From Azospirillum sp. TSH64 (GTDB lineage: Bacteria; Pseudomonadota; Alphaproteobacteria; Azospirillales; Azospirillaceae), in contig NZ_LGQW01000015.1 of assembly GCF_003116035.1 (NCBI RefSeq), positions 924,096 through 988,095 on the forward strand: 64,000 bases of DNA. Reading direction: 5' to 3'. The stretch's first letter is position 1; every line of letters starts with the position of its first letter. The notes under the pieces were generated by a model, which did no database searches, was not told the origin of the DNA, and saw only the letters and a list, made by a program, of their open reading frames with translations. The position numbers and the translations under genes are program-made. Positions 29,806 through 39,735 of the stretch are shown here, one piece after another.

Positions 29806-32800
29806 TCAGTAGGCCTCGGCTGGACGCAGCGAGCCGGCTTGGGCATCGACCAGATGCCTGAGCGGCTTTTCGCCGAGCCTGAGGAAGAGGACAGGGGTCA
29901 GGACCGTGTCGAGCAGGGTGGCGCTGACCAGGCCGCCGAAGATGGTGACGGCGACCGGGTGGAGGATTTCCTTGCCCGGAGCGTCGGCGCCGATCATCAG
30001 CGGCACCAGGGCAACGCCGGCCGACAGGGCGGTCATCAGCACCGGGGTCAGCCGCTCCTGGCTGCCGCGGATCACCATGGCCTTGCCGAAGCTCTCGCCC
30101 TCGTGCAGGACGAGGTTGATGTAATGGCTGACCTTCAGGATGCCGTTGCGTGTGCTGATGCCGGTCAGGGTGATGAAGCCGATCATCGAGGCGACCGACA
30201 GCGGCTGTCCGGCGATCCACAGGGCGGCAACGCTGCCGATCAGGGCCAGCGGCACGTTGCCCATGATGATCAGTGTCAGCACCGCGGAACGGTAGCGGCT
30301 GTAGAGCACCAGGAAGATCATCGCCAGCGACACCATCGACAGCGCGGCGATGGTCTTGGACGCTTCCTCCTGCGCCTGGAAGGTGCCCTCCAGGCTGGTG
30401 AAGTAGCCCGGCGGCAGCGACGAGCGGCCGACCACGTCACGGATGCCCGCGACGATCGCCGCCATGTCCGTCTTGCCGTCGCTGTTGCCGAGGATGACGA
30501 TGCGGCGCTTGCCGTTCTCCCGCAGGATCTGGTTCGGGCCGTCGGTTTCCTCGACACTGGCGAACAGGCTGAGCGGTACCCGCCCAGCCGGGGTTTCGAC
30601 CAGCAGGTTGGCCAAGCCGCTGGTGGTGCGGTCCTCGTCGGACAGCCGCAGCACGACGTCGAAGCGCCGGGTGCCGTCGACGATCTCCGACACCACCCGC
30701 CCGTTGGACAGGCTCTCCAGCGCGTCCGTCGCCATCGCCGGGGTGACGCCGTAGAGGGAAGCCCGCTCATAGTCGATCACGACCTGCACCTGCGGGATGC
30801 GGACCTGCTTCTCGATCTGCAGGTCGACCAGCCCGGGGATCGCCGTCAGCTTCTGCTGCAGCTGCCCGGCGAGGCTGCGCAGGGTGTCCAGGTCCTCGCC
30901 ATAGACCTTCAGGGCGATCTGGGCGCGGACGCCGGACAGCATATGGTCGAGCCGGTGCGAGATCGGCTGGCCGATGTTCACCGACACCGGCAGCGCCGCC
31001 AGCCTTGCCCGCACGTCGGCCAGCACCGCGGAACGGCTGCGCGCGGACGGCACCAGATCGACGTCGATCTCGCTGGAATGCACGCCTTCCGCGTGCTCGT
31101 CGAGTTCGGCACGGCCGGTGCGGCGGCCGACCGACGCCACCTCCGGCACCTGCATGATCAGCCTCTCGGCCGCGAGACCGACGCGGTTGGACTCGGCGAG
31201 CGAGATGCCGGGGTTGAGCACCATGGAGATGGTCAGCGTGCCCTCGTTGAAGGCGGGCAGGAAGGCGCGCGGCAGGCTCGGCACCGTGGCCGCGGCGATC
31301 ACCACGGCGGCTCCCACCAAGGTGAAGAGGGTACCGGGATTACCGAAGGCCCAGTTCAGCAGGCGGGCATTGCCGGCTTTCAGCCGCCGCACCAGCCAGC
31401 TGTCATGCTCGTCGAGCCGCTTCAGCTTGGGCAGCAGGTAGTAGGACAGCACCGGGGTGACGGTGATGGCGGTGACCAGGCTGGCGAGGATGGAGACGAT
31501 GTAGGCCACGCCCAGCGGCGCGAACAGCCGCCCCTCGATGCCGGACAGGGCGAACAGCGGCACGAACACCAGGATGATGATGATCGTGGCGTAGACGATG
31601 CCGGAGCGCACCTCCTGCGAGGCCGCCGCCACCACCTCCAGGATTGGACGCGGGTTGCCGGCCCGCCGGTTCTCGCCGAGGCGGCGGTAGATGTTCTCCA
31701 CATCGACGACGGCATCGTCGACCAGTTCGCCGATGGCGATGGCGAGGCCGCCCAGCGTCATGGTGTTGATCGACATGCCGAACGCCTTGAACACCAGCAC
31801 GGTGATCAGGATCGAGATCGGAATGGCGGTCAGCGAGATCAGCGTCGTGCGGACGTTGAGCAGGAACAGGAACAGGATGACGGCGACCACCACCACCGCC
31901 TCCTGCAGCACCGTCATGACGTTGTGGATCGAGGTGTCGATGAAGTTGGCCTGCTTGAACAGGATCTCGTTCGCCTTCACCCCCTTCGGCAGGAACTGCG
32001 TCAGATCGGTCAGGGCCTTCTCGACGTCGGCCGTCAGCGCCGTCGTGTCGCTGCCCGGCTGTTTCTGCACGGACAGGATGACGGCCGGCTTGCCGTCGAC
32101 GCCGGCGTCACCGCGCTTCACACGGGCGGCGAAATCCACATCGGCCACTTGGCGCAGATGGATGGGCTGCCCGGCCTTGTAGGCGACCACCAGGGTGCGC
32201 AGATCCTCCAGCCGGGTCGTCCGGCCGATGTTGCGGATCAGGTACTCCTCGCTGTGTTGGTCGATGAAGCCGCCGCCGGTGTTCGCCGAGAACTGCTGGA
32301 GCGCTTTCACCAGCTCGTCGGTGGTGATCTCCAGGTCGTGCAGGCGTGCCGGGTCGGGAGCGATGCGGTACTGACGGATCTCCCCGCCGATCGGGATGAC
32401 TTGGCTGACGCCGGGGATGGCGAGCAGGCGGGGGCGGACCACCCAATCGGCGAGCTCGCGGACCTCCATCGCCCCGACGCCGGTTCCCGGCTCGGCAGAC
32501 ATGGCGAGCAGCATGATCTCGCCCATGATGGAGGAGATCGGCCCCATCTGCGGCCGGACGTTCGGCGGCAGTTGGCCCTGGACGATGGCCAGACGCTCGG
32601 CGACCTGCTGGCGGTTGCGGTAGATGTCGGTGCCCCAGTCGAACTCGACGAAAACGATGGACAGGCCGACACCGGAGACCGAGCGCACGCGGGTGATGCC
32701 CGGCATGCCGTTCATCGACGTCTCGAGCGGGAAGGTGACCAGCTGCTCGACCTCCTCGGGCGCCAAGCCCTCGGCCTCGGTCATCAGCGTGACCGTGGGC

Positions 32801-32931
32801 TTGTTGAGGTCGGGGAAGACGTCGACCGGCAGTCCCTTGAGGACGAAGGAGCCGTAGACGACCAGCAGCACGGCGGCGGCGAGCACGAACAGGCGGTTGC
32901 GCAGGCTGGTGTTGACGAGGATGTTGAACAT
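29806..32931 (-). CDS. Heavy-metal efflux RND permease (CusA/CzcA family)
   Basis: The 1041-aa inner-membrane pump has the RND plan of twelve helices and two large periplasmic loops. It starts [20 protein letters not shown] and carries the fourth-helix motif [20 protein letters not shown] and, later, [20 protein letters not shown]. With the adaptor and TolC protein encoded just upstream it forms a tripartite export complex driven by the proton gradient. The metal cannot be read reliably from sequence; copper or silver is favoured by the neighbours. It is 7 bases downstream of the adaptor gene, so the two are co-translated or coupled. Confidence 0.92.
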   Translation of the reverse strand: MFNILVNTSLRNRLFVLAAAVLLVVYGSFVLKGLPVDVFPDLNKPTVTLMTEAEGLAPEEVEQLVTFPLETSMNGMPGITRVRSVSGVGLSIVFVEFDWGTDIYRNRQQVAERLAIVQGQLPPNVRPQMGPISSIMGEIMLLAMSAEPGTGVGAMEVRELADWVVRPRLLAIPGVSQVIPIGGEIRQYRIAPDPARLHDLEITTDELVKALQQFSANTGGGFIDQHSEEYLIRNIGRTTRLEDLRTLVVAYKAGQPIHLRQVADVDFAARVKRGDAGVDGKPAVILSVQKQPGSDTTALTADVEKALTDLTQFLPKGVKANEILFKQANFIDTSIHNVMTVLQEAVVVVAVILFLFLLNVRTTLISLTAIPISILITVLVFKAFGMSINTMTLGGLAIAIGELVDDAVVDVENIYRRLGENRRAGNPRPILEVVAAASQEVRSGIVYATIIIILVFVPLFALSGIEGRLFAPLGVAYIVSILASLVTAITVTPVLSYYLLPKLKRLDEHDSWLVRRLKAGNARLLNWAFGNPGTLFTLVGAAVVIAAATVPSLPRAFLPAFNEGTLTISMVLNPGISLAESNRVGLAAERLIMQVPEVASVGRRTGRAELDEHAEGVHSSEIDVDLVPSARSRSAVLADVRARLAALPVSVNIGQPISHRLDHMLSGVRAQIALKVYGEDLDTLRSLAGQLQQKLTAIPGLVDLQIEKQVRIPQVQVVIDYERASLYGVTPAMATDALESLSNGRVVSEIVDGTRRFDVVLRLSDEDRTTSGLANLLVETPAGRVPLSLFASVEETDGPNQILRENGKRRIVILGNSDGKTDMAAIVAGIRDVVGRSSLPPGYFTSLEGTFQAQEEASKTIAALSMVSLAMIFLVLYSRYRSAVLTLIIMGNVPLALIGSVAALWIAGQPLSVASMIGFITLTGISTRNGILKVSHYINLVLHEGESFGKAMVIRGSQERLTPVLMTALSAGVALVPLMIGADAPGKEILHPVAVTIFGGLVSATLLDTVLTPVLFLRLGEKPLRHLVDAQAGSLRPAEAY

Positions 32932-32938
32932 GGCCGCC

Positions 32939-34663
32939 TCACCGGACCTGGTTCAGCAGGCCGGCGCCATCGGTGACGATGCGCGCCTCGGGCTCAATGC
33001 CGGCCAGGACCAGCACCGTGCCGCCATCAAGCGGCTGCGTGCGCACCGGCCGGGCAACGAAGCGCTGCGGCGACTCGTGCTGCCAGACGACCGGCTGCCC
33101 GCCGGCGCTGCGCACCACGCTGTGACGGGGCAGCACGATGCCCGATGCGGTGCCCTGCACCTGGGCGACGAGCCGGACCGGCTGGCCGACGCCGAGCCCC
33201 GCCGGCGGATTGCCGATCCGGAAGAGCAGCGGGATCGCCTGCTGGCGCAGCGCCAGACTGGAGCCAAGCAGTTCCAGGGACAGGCTGGTGCCGTCGGCGG
33301 TCGTCGCCGTGGCCGCCTTGATGGCGTTCGCCACCCGGGGATCGAAGGCAACCGCTTCGACCATCAGCCGCGACGGGTCGACGATCTCGAACAGGACCTG
33401 ATCGCGGGCCTCGATGACCTGACCGGCCTTGACGTTGTTGGCGGTGACGACCCCGGCGATGGGAGCCCGCAAGGCTTCCTTGGTGGTCAGGGTCGGCGAC
33501 AGGGCGGCGCGGCGCTTGCGCAGGCCGTTCAGGTTGGCTTCCGCCTCCTCGATGTCCCGTTGCGGCACGCTGCCTTCCAGCTTCCGCAGGCGTTGCACCC
33601 GCGACTCGGCGATGACGAGCTCCTGCTCGACCGTGGCGATCTGCTGCTGGATGCCGCTGCGGTCCACCACGTTCACGGCGGGGATGATGGTGGCCAGGAT
33701 TTGCCCGGCCTCGACACGCTGGCCGACATAGGGCAACCCCTTCTCGCCCGGCTCGATGCGGCCGGTCTGGGTCGCCTGGACGTGACCACCGCCGTTCGGA
33801 TCGGCGATGATCTGGCCGATCAGCTGTACCGTCTGCGCCGCCTGCCGCGTCTTCGCGACCGTGGTGCGCACCGACAGCAGGCGCTGTGACGTCTTGGGCA
33901 CGTACAGGCTGCCGTCCGGCAGCCTGCGCGGGCTCTCCGCCGCGCCGGTCACCGCCATCGGCGCCGCCGCTGCTCCTGGAGTCTTGTCCTTCCCCTCATC
34001 GCCATGGCTGTGATCCTCGCCGCCATGGGCGAAAGCGGCGCCGCTGGCCAGCAGCAGGCCGAAGCCGATCAGGGCCGCTCCGGCGACCGTGCGCGCCCGG
34101 CCCCGCTGGGTCAGCGCCACCGTGGTCAGCACACCGAGCAGGAAGACCATGACGGCTCCCAACATCAGGCCCGGGTCATGCCGCACTTGGCCGAGGATGG
34201 CGGACACGCCGCCCCCGCCACTGGACTCGGCAGGCTGGGCGGTTGCCGGGATGTCCAGCGCGCCGATCAGCAGGTCGGCGGCATCGGCCGCCGTCACCGA
34301 CACGGTCAACTCGTGCGGACCCGGCTTCGACAGCCAGGCGGCGTCGAGGCGGTAGATGCCCTCCTCCCCGGAAACGGGGGAGGCAGTCACGGCTTCCCCG
34401 TCGGCGGTGACCTCGACGGTCGCACCGGTCACCGGCTCGTTGGTGGCGAAGCGGTCCAGGTAGACGAGCAGCGTCTTGCCCTGGGCAACCGCCACCAGTT
34501 CGAAGTCCGACGAGGACGTCTCCATGGTCGGGATTGCGGTGGCGACGACCGGCTTGGGAGCGTCGCCGTGCTCGTGCCCCTCATGGGCCAGGGTCGGAAG
34601 GGCGACCGGCGCGGCAAGGCTCGCGGCGATCGAGGCCGCGGCGAGAAGGCGTCGGTGGATCAT
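32939..34663 (-). CDS. RND efflux periplasmic adaptor with an added N-terminal exported domain
   Basis: At 574 aa this membrane-fusion protein is longer than the usual 380-420. Residues 1-145 form a separate exported domain after a signal peptide ([20 protein letters not shown]). A hydrophobic stretch ([19 protein letters not shown]) and a second signal-like helix ending in [19 protein letters not shown] follow. The remainder is a standard adaptor: a barrel-sandwich hybrid domain ([15 protein letters not shown]), a long coiled coil and a C-terminal beta barrel. It links the RND pump to TolC, and its two His-rich stretches may bind copper. Its stop overlaps the start region of nothing; it begins 4 bases inside the end of the TolC gene. 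Confidence 0.88.
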   Translation of the reverse strand: MIHRRLLAAASIAASLAAPVALPTLAHEGHEHGDAPKPVVATAIPTMETSSSDFELVAVAQGKTLLVYLDRFATNEPVTGATVEVTADGEAVTASPVSGEEGIYRLDAAWLSKPGPHELTVSVTAADAADLLIGALDIPATAQPAESSGGGGVSAILGQVRHDPGLMLGAVMVFLLGVLTTVALTQRGRARTVAGAALIGFGLLLASGAAFAHGGEDHSHGDEGKDKTPGAAAAPMAVTGAAESPRRLPDGSLYVPKTSQRLLSVRTTVAKTRQAAQTVQLIGQIIADPNGGGHVQATQTGRIEPGEKGLPYVGQRVEAGQILATIIPAVNVVDRSGIQQQIATVEQELVIAESRVQRLRKLEGSVPQRDIEEAEANLNGLRKRRAALSPTLTTKEALRAPIAGVVTANNVKAGQVIEARDQVLFEIVDPSRLMVEAVAFDPRVANAIKAATATTADGTSLSLELLGSSLALRQQAIPLLFRIGNPPAGLGVGQPVRLVAQVQGTASGIVLPRHSVVRSAGGQPVVWQHESPQRFVARPVRTQPLDGGTVLVLAGIEPEARIVTDGAGLLNQVR

Positions 34664-35850
34664 GGAAGAACTCCGAGGGACTGATTCAAACGGGCGCGCG
34701 CGGCGCCGACCTGGATTTCGGCAGTCACACGGGCAAGGTCGGCTTCGAAAGCCGACTCCTGAGCCCGTACGAACTCGACAAGGCTGATCTCGCCACCTTT
34801 TCTCGCCCGCTCGACGATGGACAGGCGCCCCCTGAGTGCGGCGGCGCGGTCGCGGGCGATGGAGAGGCGTTCGGTGGCGGCCTGATGGGCCAGGCGGGCC
34901 TGCCGGATTTCGGTCTCGATGGTGCGCTCCGCGTTCGCCTGCTCGGCTTCGGTGCGGACCACCTCGGTGGCTGCCTCAGCCCGCTTGGGGGCATTGACCG
35001 CGTCGACCGAGAACGGGATGCGCACCGACAGGCCGACGATGGTGTCGAAGCGCTCCCCACGAACATCCCGCTCCTTGCGGGCCAGAACGCCGAGCTCCGG
35101 GCTATCGCGGGTGGTGAGGTCGACCAGCTGCCTCTGCGCCTGGGCCGACCGGACGCCCAGGCGAGCCGCCTGGAGCACCGGGTGCTGGTCGAGCGGTTGC
35201 TCGCCGATCAGCGGCTCGGGCGTGGCCTTCGGGACCGTGGCACCGGTCAGCGTGCGGAACGCCTGCCGGGCCTCCTCCAGGGTCAACTCCTCGTCCCGGA
35301 CCTCCGCAGCCACGGCGAGGGCCTCCCCACGTGCCAGCTGGTGGTCGGCCTCGGAGGTTTCCCCGGCTTTGGAACTGCGCCTGGTGTCGGCTTCGAGGCG
35401 GCGCGCCACCGCGAGGCGCTGACGGGCGAGTTCGACACGCCGCTCAAGGAGCGCGATCTGCCACAATGCCGTCCGGACCTCTCCGGCGACAGCCAACTGG
35501 CGCGCCGCGATCTCCGCGTCGGTGCGCGCCAGCAGCGCGTCGGCGGCGCGGACGGTCGCCGTGCCCTGGCCGGGCAGCCAGAGCGGAACGCCAACTTCGG
35601 CCTCATACTCGCGCCGCCCGACATTGCGGCCCACCACATCGGTGATGTGCCGCAGGGTGACGGCCGGAGCGGACGGAACCAGCAACTCTCCGGCGCCGCG
35701 TTGGGCCACCGCTTGGCCCCGCTTGGCCTCCAGAGACCGGATCTCAGGATTGAGCCGCCACGCCCCCTCCACAGCATCGCGCAGGGTCTGTGCCCCGGCT
35801 GGAAGTGCCAGCAGGCAGACGGCAACCGCGGCGGCCGCTGCCTGCTTCAT
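34660..35850 (-). CDS. TolC-family outer-membrane efflux protein
   Basis: ATG 35850 gives 396 aa starting MKQAAAAAVAVCLLALPAGA, a signal peptide, followed by TLRDAVEGAWRLNPEIRSLE, the typical opening of outer-membrane efflux proteins. Two coiled-coil halves with repeated REVRDEELTLEEARQAFR-type helices follow. The longer frame to 36018 would overlap the upstream methyltransferase gene and lacks a signal peptide. It forms the outer-membrane channel of the RND metal pump. It lies 16 bases after the upstream gene and overlaps the adaptor by 4 bases. Confidence 0.9.
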   Translation of the reverse strand: MKQAAAAAVAVCLLALPAGAQTLRDAVEGAWRLNPEIRSLEAKRGQAVAQRGAGELLVPSAPAVTLRHITDVVGRNVGRREYEAEVGVPLWLPGQGTATVRAADALLARTDAEIAARQLAVAGEVRTALWQIALLERRVELARQRLAVARRLEADTRRSSKAGETSEADHQLARGEALAVAAEVRDEELTLEEARQAFRTLTGATVPKATPEPLIGEQPLDQHPVLQAARLGVRSAQAQRQLVDLTTRDSPELGVLARKERDVRGERFDTIVGLSVRIPFSVDAVNAPKRAEAATEVVRTEAEQANAERTIETEIRQARLAHQAATERLSIARDRAAALRGRLSIVERARKGGEISLVEFVRAQESAFEADLARVTAEIQVGAARARLNQSLGVLP

Positions 35851-35866
35851 GCGCTTGGACCCGAAC

Positions 35867-36544
35867 TCACGCACCGGACGCCCCTCCCACTCTGGGGCGG
35901 TTCGGCCCATGTCCGGCAAGGTGCGGGACCCATCCCGGCGTGACGGCGGCATACCGCTCGTAGTCGGCGCCGAACACCCGGAGGGCTTCACGCTCTTCGG
36001 AGTGCGCCAGTCGGACATACATCCAGACGAGCAACGGGAACATCACCAGGGTCAGGATGGTCGGCCACTGGAGCAGGAAGCCGAACATGATTGTGATGAA
36101 GGCAACGTACTGCGGGTGCCGGATGTAGGCGTAGGCCCCTGTGGTGGCGAGCCGCTGCTCGCGTTGGGCGGCGTGAAGCACCTTCCAGGCCGCCGAGAGC
36201 AGGACGAAGCCGCCCAGGATCAGCAGGTTGCTGAGGATGTGCAGCACGCTGAAGTGCGGGTTCCCCGACAGACCGAGGACGGTCGACCACAGATGCCCGG
36301 CATCGTGCGACATCAGGTCGAGGCCGGGGTAGCGGGTCTGAAGCCAGCCGGAGAACAGGTAGATGGTCAGCGGAACACCGTACATCTCGGTGAACAAAGC
36401 CACGATGAAGGCGCTGAACGCCCCGAAGGAGCGCCAGTCCCGCGGCGACTGCGGCTTGCCGAAGCTGTAAGCGAAGATGATGAAGATTGCAGAGTTGAGG
36501 ATGACCAGCATCCACAGTCCGTAGGCTGAGGCCTCGTGCGTCAT
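35867..36544 (-). CDS. Integral-membrane methyltransferase, isoprenylcysteine/PEMT-like
   Basis: The 225-aa protein has five or six predicted helices and the C-terminal family signature GAYAYIRHPQYVAFITIMFG followed by an HSEEREALRVFGADYERY stretch, the SAM-binding pattern of the ICMT/NnrU-like group. Such genes recur in copper and mercury islands without a proven substrate. It overlaps the DUF2933 gene by 4 bases (ATGA) and precedes the TolC gene by 16 bases, so it belongs to the same leftward operon. Confidence 0.82.
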   Translation of the reverse strand: MTHEASAYGLWMLVILNSAIFIIFAYSFGKPQSPRDWRSFGAFSAFIVALFTEMYGVPLTIYLFSGWLQTRYPGLDLMSHDAGHLWSTVLGLSGNPHFSVLHILSNLLILGGFVLLSAAWKVLHAAQREQRLATTGAYAYIRHPQYVAFITIMFGFLLQWPTILTLVMFPLLVWMYVRLAHSEEREALRVFGADYERYAAVTPGWVPHLAGHGPNRPRVGGASGA

Positions 36545-36828
36545 GGCGAGCCTCCCTTGTTCGGGCGATCGGCGCTGTCGCTCCCGCCACCGTGGCCACC
36601 ATGCCCGTGCCCGCCGTGCATGAAGACGTGCATCAGCGGGCAGAGGAGCAGCAGGACGAAGGGAAGCGCGTCGAGCACGTGGGTGACGTGATAGAGCGAC
36701 AGGTACACCGCCGCGACAGCGGCGACGCCCAGTCCGGCCAGGCCGGTCCAGGTCCGGTACCAGGGCAGACGCGCCTGCGGTTCCGGCGTGTGGGAGTCGG
36801 GGGTGTGATGGGTGTGGTCGTGCGTCAT
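36541..36828 (-). CDS. DUF2933-like small membrane protein
   Basis: The 95-aa protein has a His-rich N-terminus (MTHDHTHHTPDSH), two close hydrophobic helices (LAGLGVAAVAAVYLSLYHV and ALPFVLLLLCPLMHVFMHGG) and a Gly/His tail. The CPLMHVFMHGGHGHGGHGG segment matches the DUF2933 pattern seen in copper and silver clusters. A metal-buffering role at the membrane is inferred from Cys, Met and His content. It lies between the Spy-like gene and the methyltransferase, with an ATGA overlap into the latter. Confidence 0.8.
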   Translation of the reverse strand: MTHDHTHHTPDSHTPEPQARLPWYRTWTGLAGLGVAAVAAVYLSLYHVTHVLDALPFVLLLLCPLMHVFMHGGHGHGGHGGGSDSADRPNKGGSP

Positions 36829-36838
36829 GGCCGCCTCC

Positions 36839-37600
36839 TCACATCATGCCCATCGGGCTGGCGAACAGCTGGTCGGCAACCTTCTTCTGGTCGTCGGTCA
36901 GCACGGCGTAGAGCGGCTTGGCGGCGGCCTCGAGCGCCTTCATGGCGTCGAGCCGGGCGGCAAGGACCTTCTGCTGGACGGCCAACCGATCCGGCCACGC
37001 GGATGGCATGCCGCCCTTGGTCATCTGCTCGTGCATGGCTTGGTGGGCCTTGGCGTTCGATCGCAGAGTGTCGGCGAAGGCATTCCACTGCGGCGCCTGG
37101 GCGTCGGTGATCTTGAGCTCCGCCTTCAGGAAGGCGATGCGGCCCTCGACGTGCTCGAACGGCAGGCCCATAGCGCCCATACCGCCCTGCTGGCTCATCA
37201 TCATCTGGCGCATCATGGGCATCATCTGCTCCATCATGCCCGGCCCCATCATGCTGGATTGGCCACTCTGCTGGCCCATCATGCCGCCCATCATCATGCC
37301 GGGCCGATTCGCGCTGGGCGGACCTCCCTGGGCTTGGGTCCCAGGCTGCACCATGATGCCGCTGCCGATGCCCTCGCCGATCATCGGGGCGTTTCCGGGC
37401 ACGCTGGACCGAGCACCCTGGGACGGCTGAGTGGGCGTCGGAGCCACAGCGGGCTGGTCCTGGGTGGTGGTGGCACCACTCGGGTGGTGGGCCTGGTGGT
37501 CCTGACCTTGATCCGGAGTGGTGGCGGTCTGGGCCTGCGCAGCCGACATCATGGCGACGAGCGCAAAGGCCGGGAGCAGTGTGCGGGTGAAAGACGACAT
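36839..37600 (-). CDS. Met-rich Spy/CpxP-like periplasmic protein
   Basis: ATG 37600 after GGAGGACGCC gives 253 aa with a signal peptide (SSFTRTLLPAFALVAMMSAA). A methionine-rich region follows (GMMMGGMMGQQSGQSSMMGP, then MMEQMMPMMRQMMMSQQGG), then a helical LTxxQ-type domain (VEGRIAFLKAELKITDAQAP) like Spy/CpxP chaperones. Met clusters bind Cu(I), so it probably buffers copper in the periplasm while acting as a chaperone; this is inference. It starts the tightly packed part of the copper operon, 10 bases before the DUF2933 gene. Confidence 0.82.
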   Translation of the reverse strand: MSSFTRTLLPAFALVAMMSAAQAQTATTPDQGQDHQAHHPSGATTTQDQPAVAPTPTQPSQGARSSVPGNAPMIGEGIGSGIMVQPGTQAQGGPPSANRPGMMMGGMMGQQSGQSSMMGPGMMEQMMPMMRQMMMSQQGGMGAMGLPFEHVEGRIAFLKAELKITDAQAPQWNAFADTLRSNAKAHQAMHEQMTKGGMPSAWPDRLAVQQKVLAARLDAMKALEAAAKPLYAVLTDDQKKVADQLFASPMGMM

Positions 37601-37754
37601 GGCGTCCTCCGTCTGATCATCTGGTTCGAGCCATCCCGGTCGGACTCCAGGCGGGAGCGCCGGGGACACAAAGGCCGAGCGCACGAAATCCGGCGACGTC
37701 CTTCGCTGAGCCGAAGCTCAAGCTGGGCGCGGACAGACTCGTGGCGTCAGAGGA

Positions 37755-38144
37755 TCAGAGAGGGGGACGGAGCGCGGGGTCGCTGTCGATGCCTTCGGGC
37801 GTCGCCAGGGCAAGCAGAGGGTCTGCCCGGTCGATGGCCGGAATGAAGGCTACGACGGCACCGACGGGGAGGCCGCCGTGCATGGTCGCGCACTGGGCGA
37901 CGCTACAGCAGGCATCGTCACCGAGCACGCCAAGATCCTTGCAGGGATCCTGCTCATGCTTGTGGTCGGCCACCCCAGCAACACCATCGTCGTGCGTGTC
38001 GACCAAGGCATGCTCATGGGGCGCCGGGGAATGCTGGTGAGGCAGCAGGCTGGCGTGGCTCGGCACGGCATAGACGAGCAGCGTGGCCAGCATCAGCAGG
38101 CTCACCACCACCCTCCTCACCGTCGACCACGTCCCACGCCACAT
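37755..38144 (-). CDS. Small exported Cys/His-containing protein
   Basis: ATG 38144 gives 129 aa starting MWRGTWSTVRRVVVSLLMLA, a signal peptide, then HQHSPAPHEHALVDTHDD and a Cys-rich stretch (DPCKDLGVLGDDACCSVAQC). It resembles small DUF2946-like exported proteins found beside metal efflux genes. The 96-base longer frame to 38240 has no signal character. It is the first gene downstream of the CueR-type promoter at 38331-38361, reading leftward. Function unknown; metal binding is likely. Confidence 0.65.
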   Translation of the reverse strand: MWRGTWSTVRRVVVSLLMLATLLVYAVPSHASLLPHQHSPAPHEHALVDTHDDGVAGVADHKHEQDPCKDLGVLGDDACCSVAQCATMHGGLPVGAVVAFIPAIDRADPLLALATPEGIDSDPALRPPL

Positions 38145-38600
38145 GGCGATTGCCTTCCTTGCCTGAGGTCGGGCGGCACCTGTGTGCCCACTGGCCTCTC
38201 CTTGAAACGTAGGACCATTCCCTGGCCCCTGCAACTGCACGATCGTCTCGACGACCGACCTTGCCAGGGGTCTTCGGAAGGGTGTGGCGGAATGTCACTC
38301 CCCACCATCGTTCCAAGGCCCGGTGAACCGAGCATCGACCCTCCAGCAATGGGAAGGTCAACAGGAAAAACGCTCGTGCGGTATCGTCAGCGTCATTCGG
38401 CCCGTGGAGAATGAGGATTTCCGGAGATGCACTTGGAATCAACGGCTTGCTTCCCGGAGTCCGGGAGACTCATGGACTCTGAAGGGCAACGCTGGCCGAC
38501 CGAAGGATGTCGGTTGACGGACATCAATGGGCGCACTCATATTGGGGTCTATGGTTGTGTTGACCTGGGCAGACCCGGGTCGTTCGAAGCGACGGCTGGC
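38145..38600. other. Divergent intergenic region of the copper cluster
   Basis: This 456-base gap separates the leftward copper efflux genes from the rightward exported-protein and oxidase-like genes. It contains one clear element, the CueR-type promoter at 38331-38361 reading left. No equally convincing promoter was seen for the rightward genes. Frames crossing it are non-coding in appearance. Confidence 0.6.
38331..38361 (-). promoter_or_regulatory. CueR/MerR-type promoter of the leftward copper genes
   Basis: Read leftward: -35 TTGACC (38356-38361), 19-base spacer and -10 GATGCT (38331-38336). The dyad GACCCTCC-AGCAATG-GGAAGGTC (38337-38359) has one mismatched pair. Its architecture matches the copA promoter at 27905-27935. 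It lies about 187 bases before the small exported gene at 38144. Confidence 0.75.
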
Positions 38601-38942
38601 ATGAAGCGGTTGGGCCACATCTGCGCCATTCTGGCGTTCGCCTTCGCGCTCCTGATGGGCGCGGCGGGCGGAGCCATGGCGCATGTGGACACGCCGGTCG
38701 GCTCGATGGACCATCACGGCTCTCATCACGCTCCGTCGCCTTCGACACCATCCCAGACCGACCACCACAAGGCTGCCATTGCCGTCGCGGCGACCTGCTG
38801 CCCGGCTGCGGAGGCTCCGGCGCGGCACACCATCACTCTCTCGTTGATGGTGGCCGAGGCGTCCTGGCATCCGCGGGCCGACTACATCCCGAGCGCCCGG
38901 GACATCGCCCCGGACACACCCCCTCCGAAGACCAGCCTCTGA
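38601..38942 (+). CDS. Small exported His-containing protein
   Basis: ATG 38601 gives 113 aa: MKRLGHICAILAFAFALLMG is a signal peptide ending near GGAMAHVD, then MDHHGSHHAPSPSTPSQTDH, and a CCPAAEAPARHTI motif with paired cysteines. It looks like the rightward counterpart of the exported protein at 37755-38144. It is followed after about 100 bases by the CuA protein. Likely a periplasmic metal-binding protein; function not established. Confidence 0.65.
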   Translation: MKRLGHICAILAFAFALLMGAAGGAMAHVDTPVGSMDHHGSHHAPSPSTPSQTDHHKAAIAVAATCCPAAEAPARHTITLSLMVAEASWHPRADYIPSARDIAPDTPPPKTSL

Positions 38943-39044
38943 CCGGCCGAGTGCTCTGACGCGCGCGTCGGACGCCCGGCCATGCGCCGCCTGACCGGCG
39001 GCGTTCGCGAGCGACTCCGACCACGCGATCAGAGGACTCTCATC

Positions 39045-39716
39045 ATGTCTGAGAGGCATTTCACGACCCGTCGCGGCTTCATCACCGCGTTGGGCTTCGG
39101 CGCCGTCTCCCTGTACGGCGCATGGGCAGCCTATGGCGCCGCCCCGCTCCCCTTCGGTGGCCACAAGGAGACCACAGACGCGCACGCCGGTGACGCGCAT
39201 GGCGGTGACCACGGCGGTCACGGTGGACATGAGGTTGCCGAGGCGCCCGCCGAAAGCGGCGGCCATGGTGGACACGGCGCCTCCGCGGGCATGGCGCCCG
39301 AGGAGTTCCGCTTCGAGCACGATTACTTCATCCAGCGCTACGCCCAGCCGGACGGCAGCGTGAACCCGCACGTCAGCGAGGACACGCACAGCCACGCGGC
39401 CGAGGGGCACGACCACAGCCACGAGGTCGGTGGCGAGCCGGTGGACGTCTACCTGATGGCGCAGAAGTTCGCCTACAGCCCGGACGTCCTCCGGCTCAGG
39501 GTCGGCCAGGCCTACCGGTTCCGCATGATGGCGGACGACATCACGCATGGCGCCTCGATCCAGCTGGGGTCCGCCAGCCGCATCATCCGCCTGCGGCCGA
39601 ACGTCGTGACCGAGCAGACGATCACCTTCACCAAGCCGGGCGAGTACCTCGTGTACTGCACCGTCTACTGCGGCCAGGCGCATGACGCCATGCAGGGCCG
39701 CATCGTCGTCGGCTGA
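39045..39716 (+). CDS. Cytochrome c oxidase subunit II-like CuA protein with Tat-type N-terminus
   Basis: The 223-aa product starts MSERHFTTRRGFITALGFGA, with a twin-arginine motif (TTRRGF) before one hydrophobic helix, then a His/Gly-rich linker (GDAHGGDHGGHGGHE). The C-terminal cupredoxin domain ends in YCTVYCGQAHDAMQG, which keeps the CuA ligand spacing C-x3-C-x3-H-x2-M, with an upstream His in DDITHGAS. Usual subunit II has Glu between the cysteines; here it is Val, but that ligand acts through its backbone. It lies 19 bases before the oxidase-like subunit I gene. Confidence 0.85.
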   Translation: MSERHFTTRRGFITALGFGAVSLYGAWAAYGAAPLPFGGHKETTDAHAGDAHGGDHGGHGGHEVAEAPAESGGHGGHGASAGMAPEEFRFEHDYFIQRYAQPDGSVNPHVSEDTHSHAAEGHDHSHEVGGEPVDVYLMAQKFAYSPDVLRLRVGQAYRFRMMADDITHGASIQLGSASRIIRLRPNVVTEQTITFTKPGEYLVYCTVYCGQAHDAMQGRIVVG

Positions 39717-39735
39717 CCCGGGGAGGACTGAAATC

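Noticed and set aside
29839-32976. 1045-aa plus-strand frame across the RND pump
   Set aside because: Antisense shadow of the pump gene; no domain pattern.
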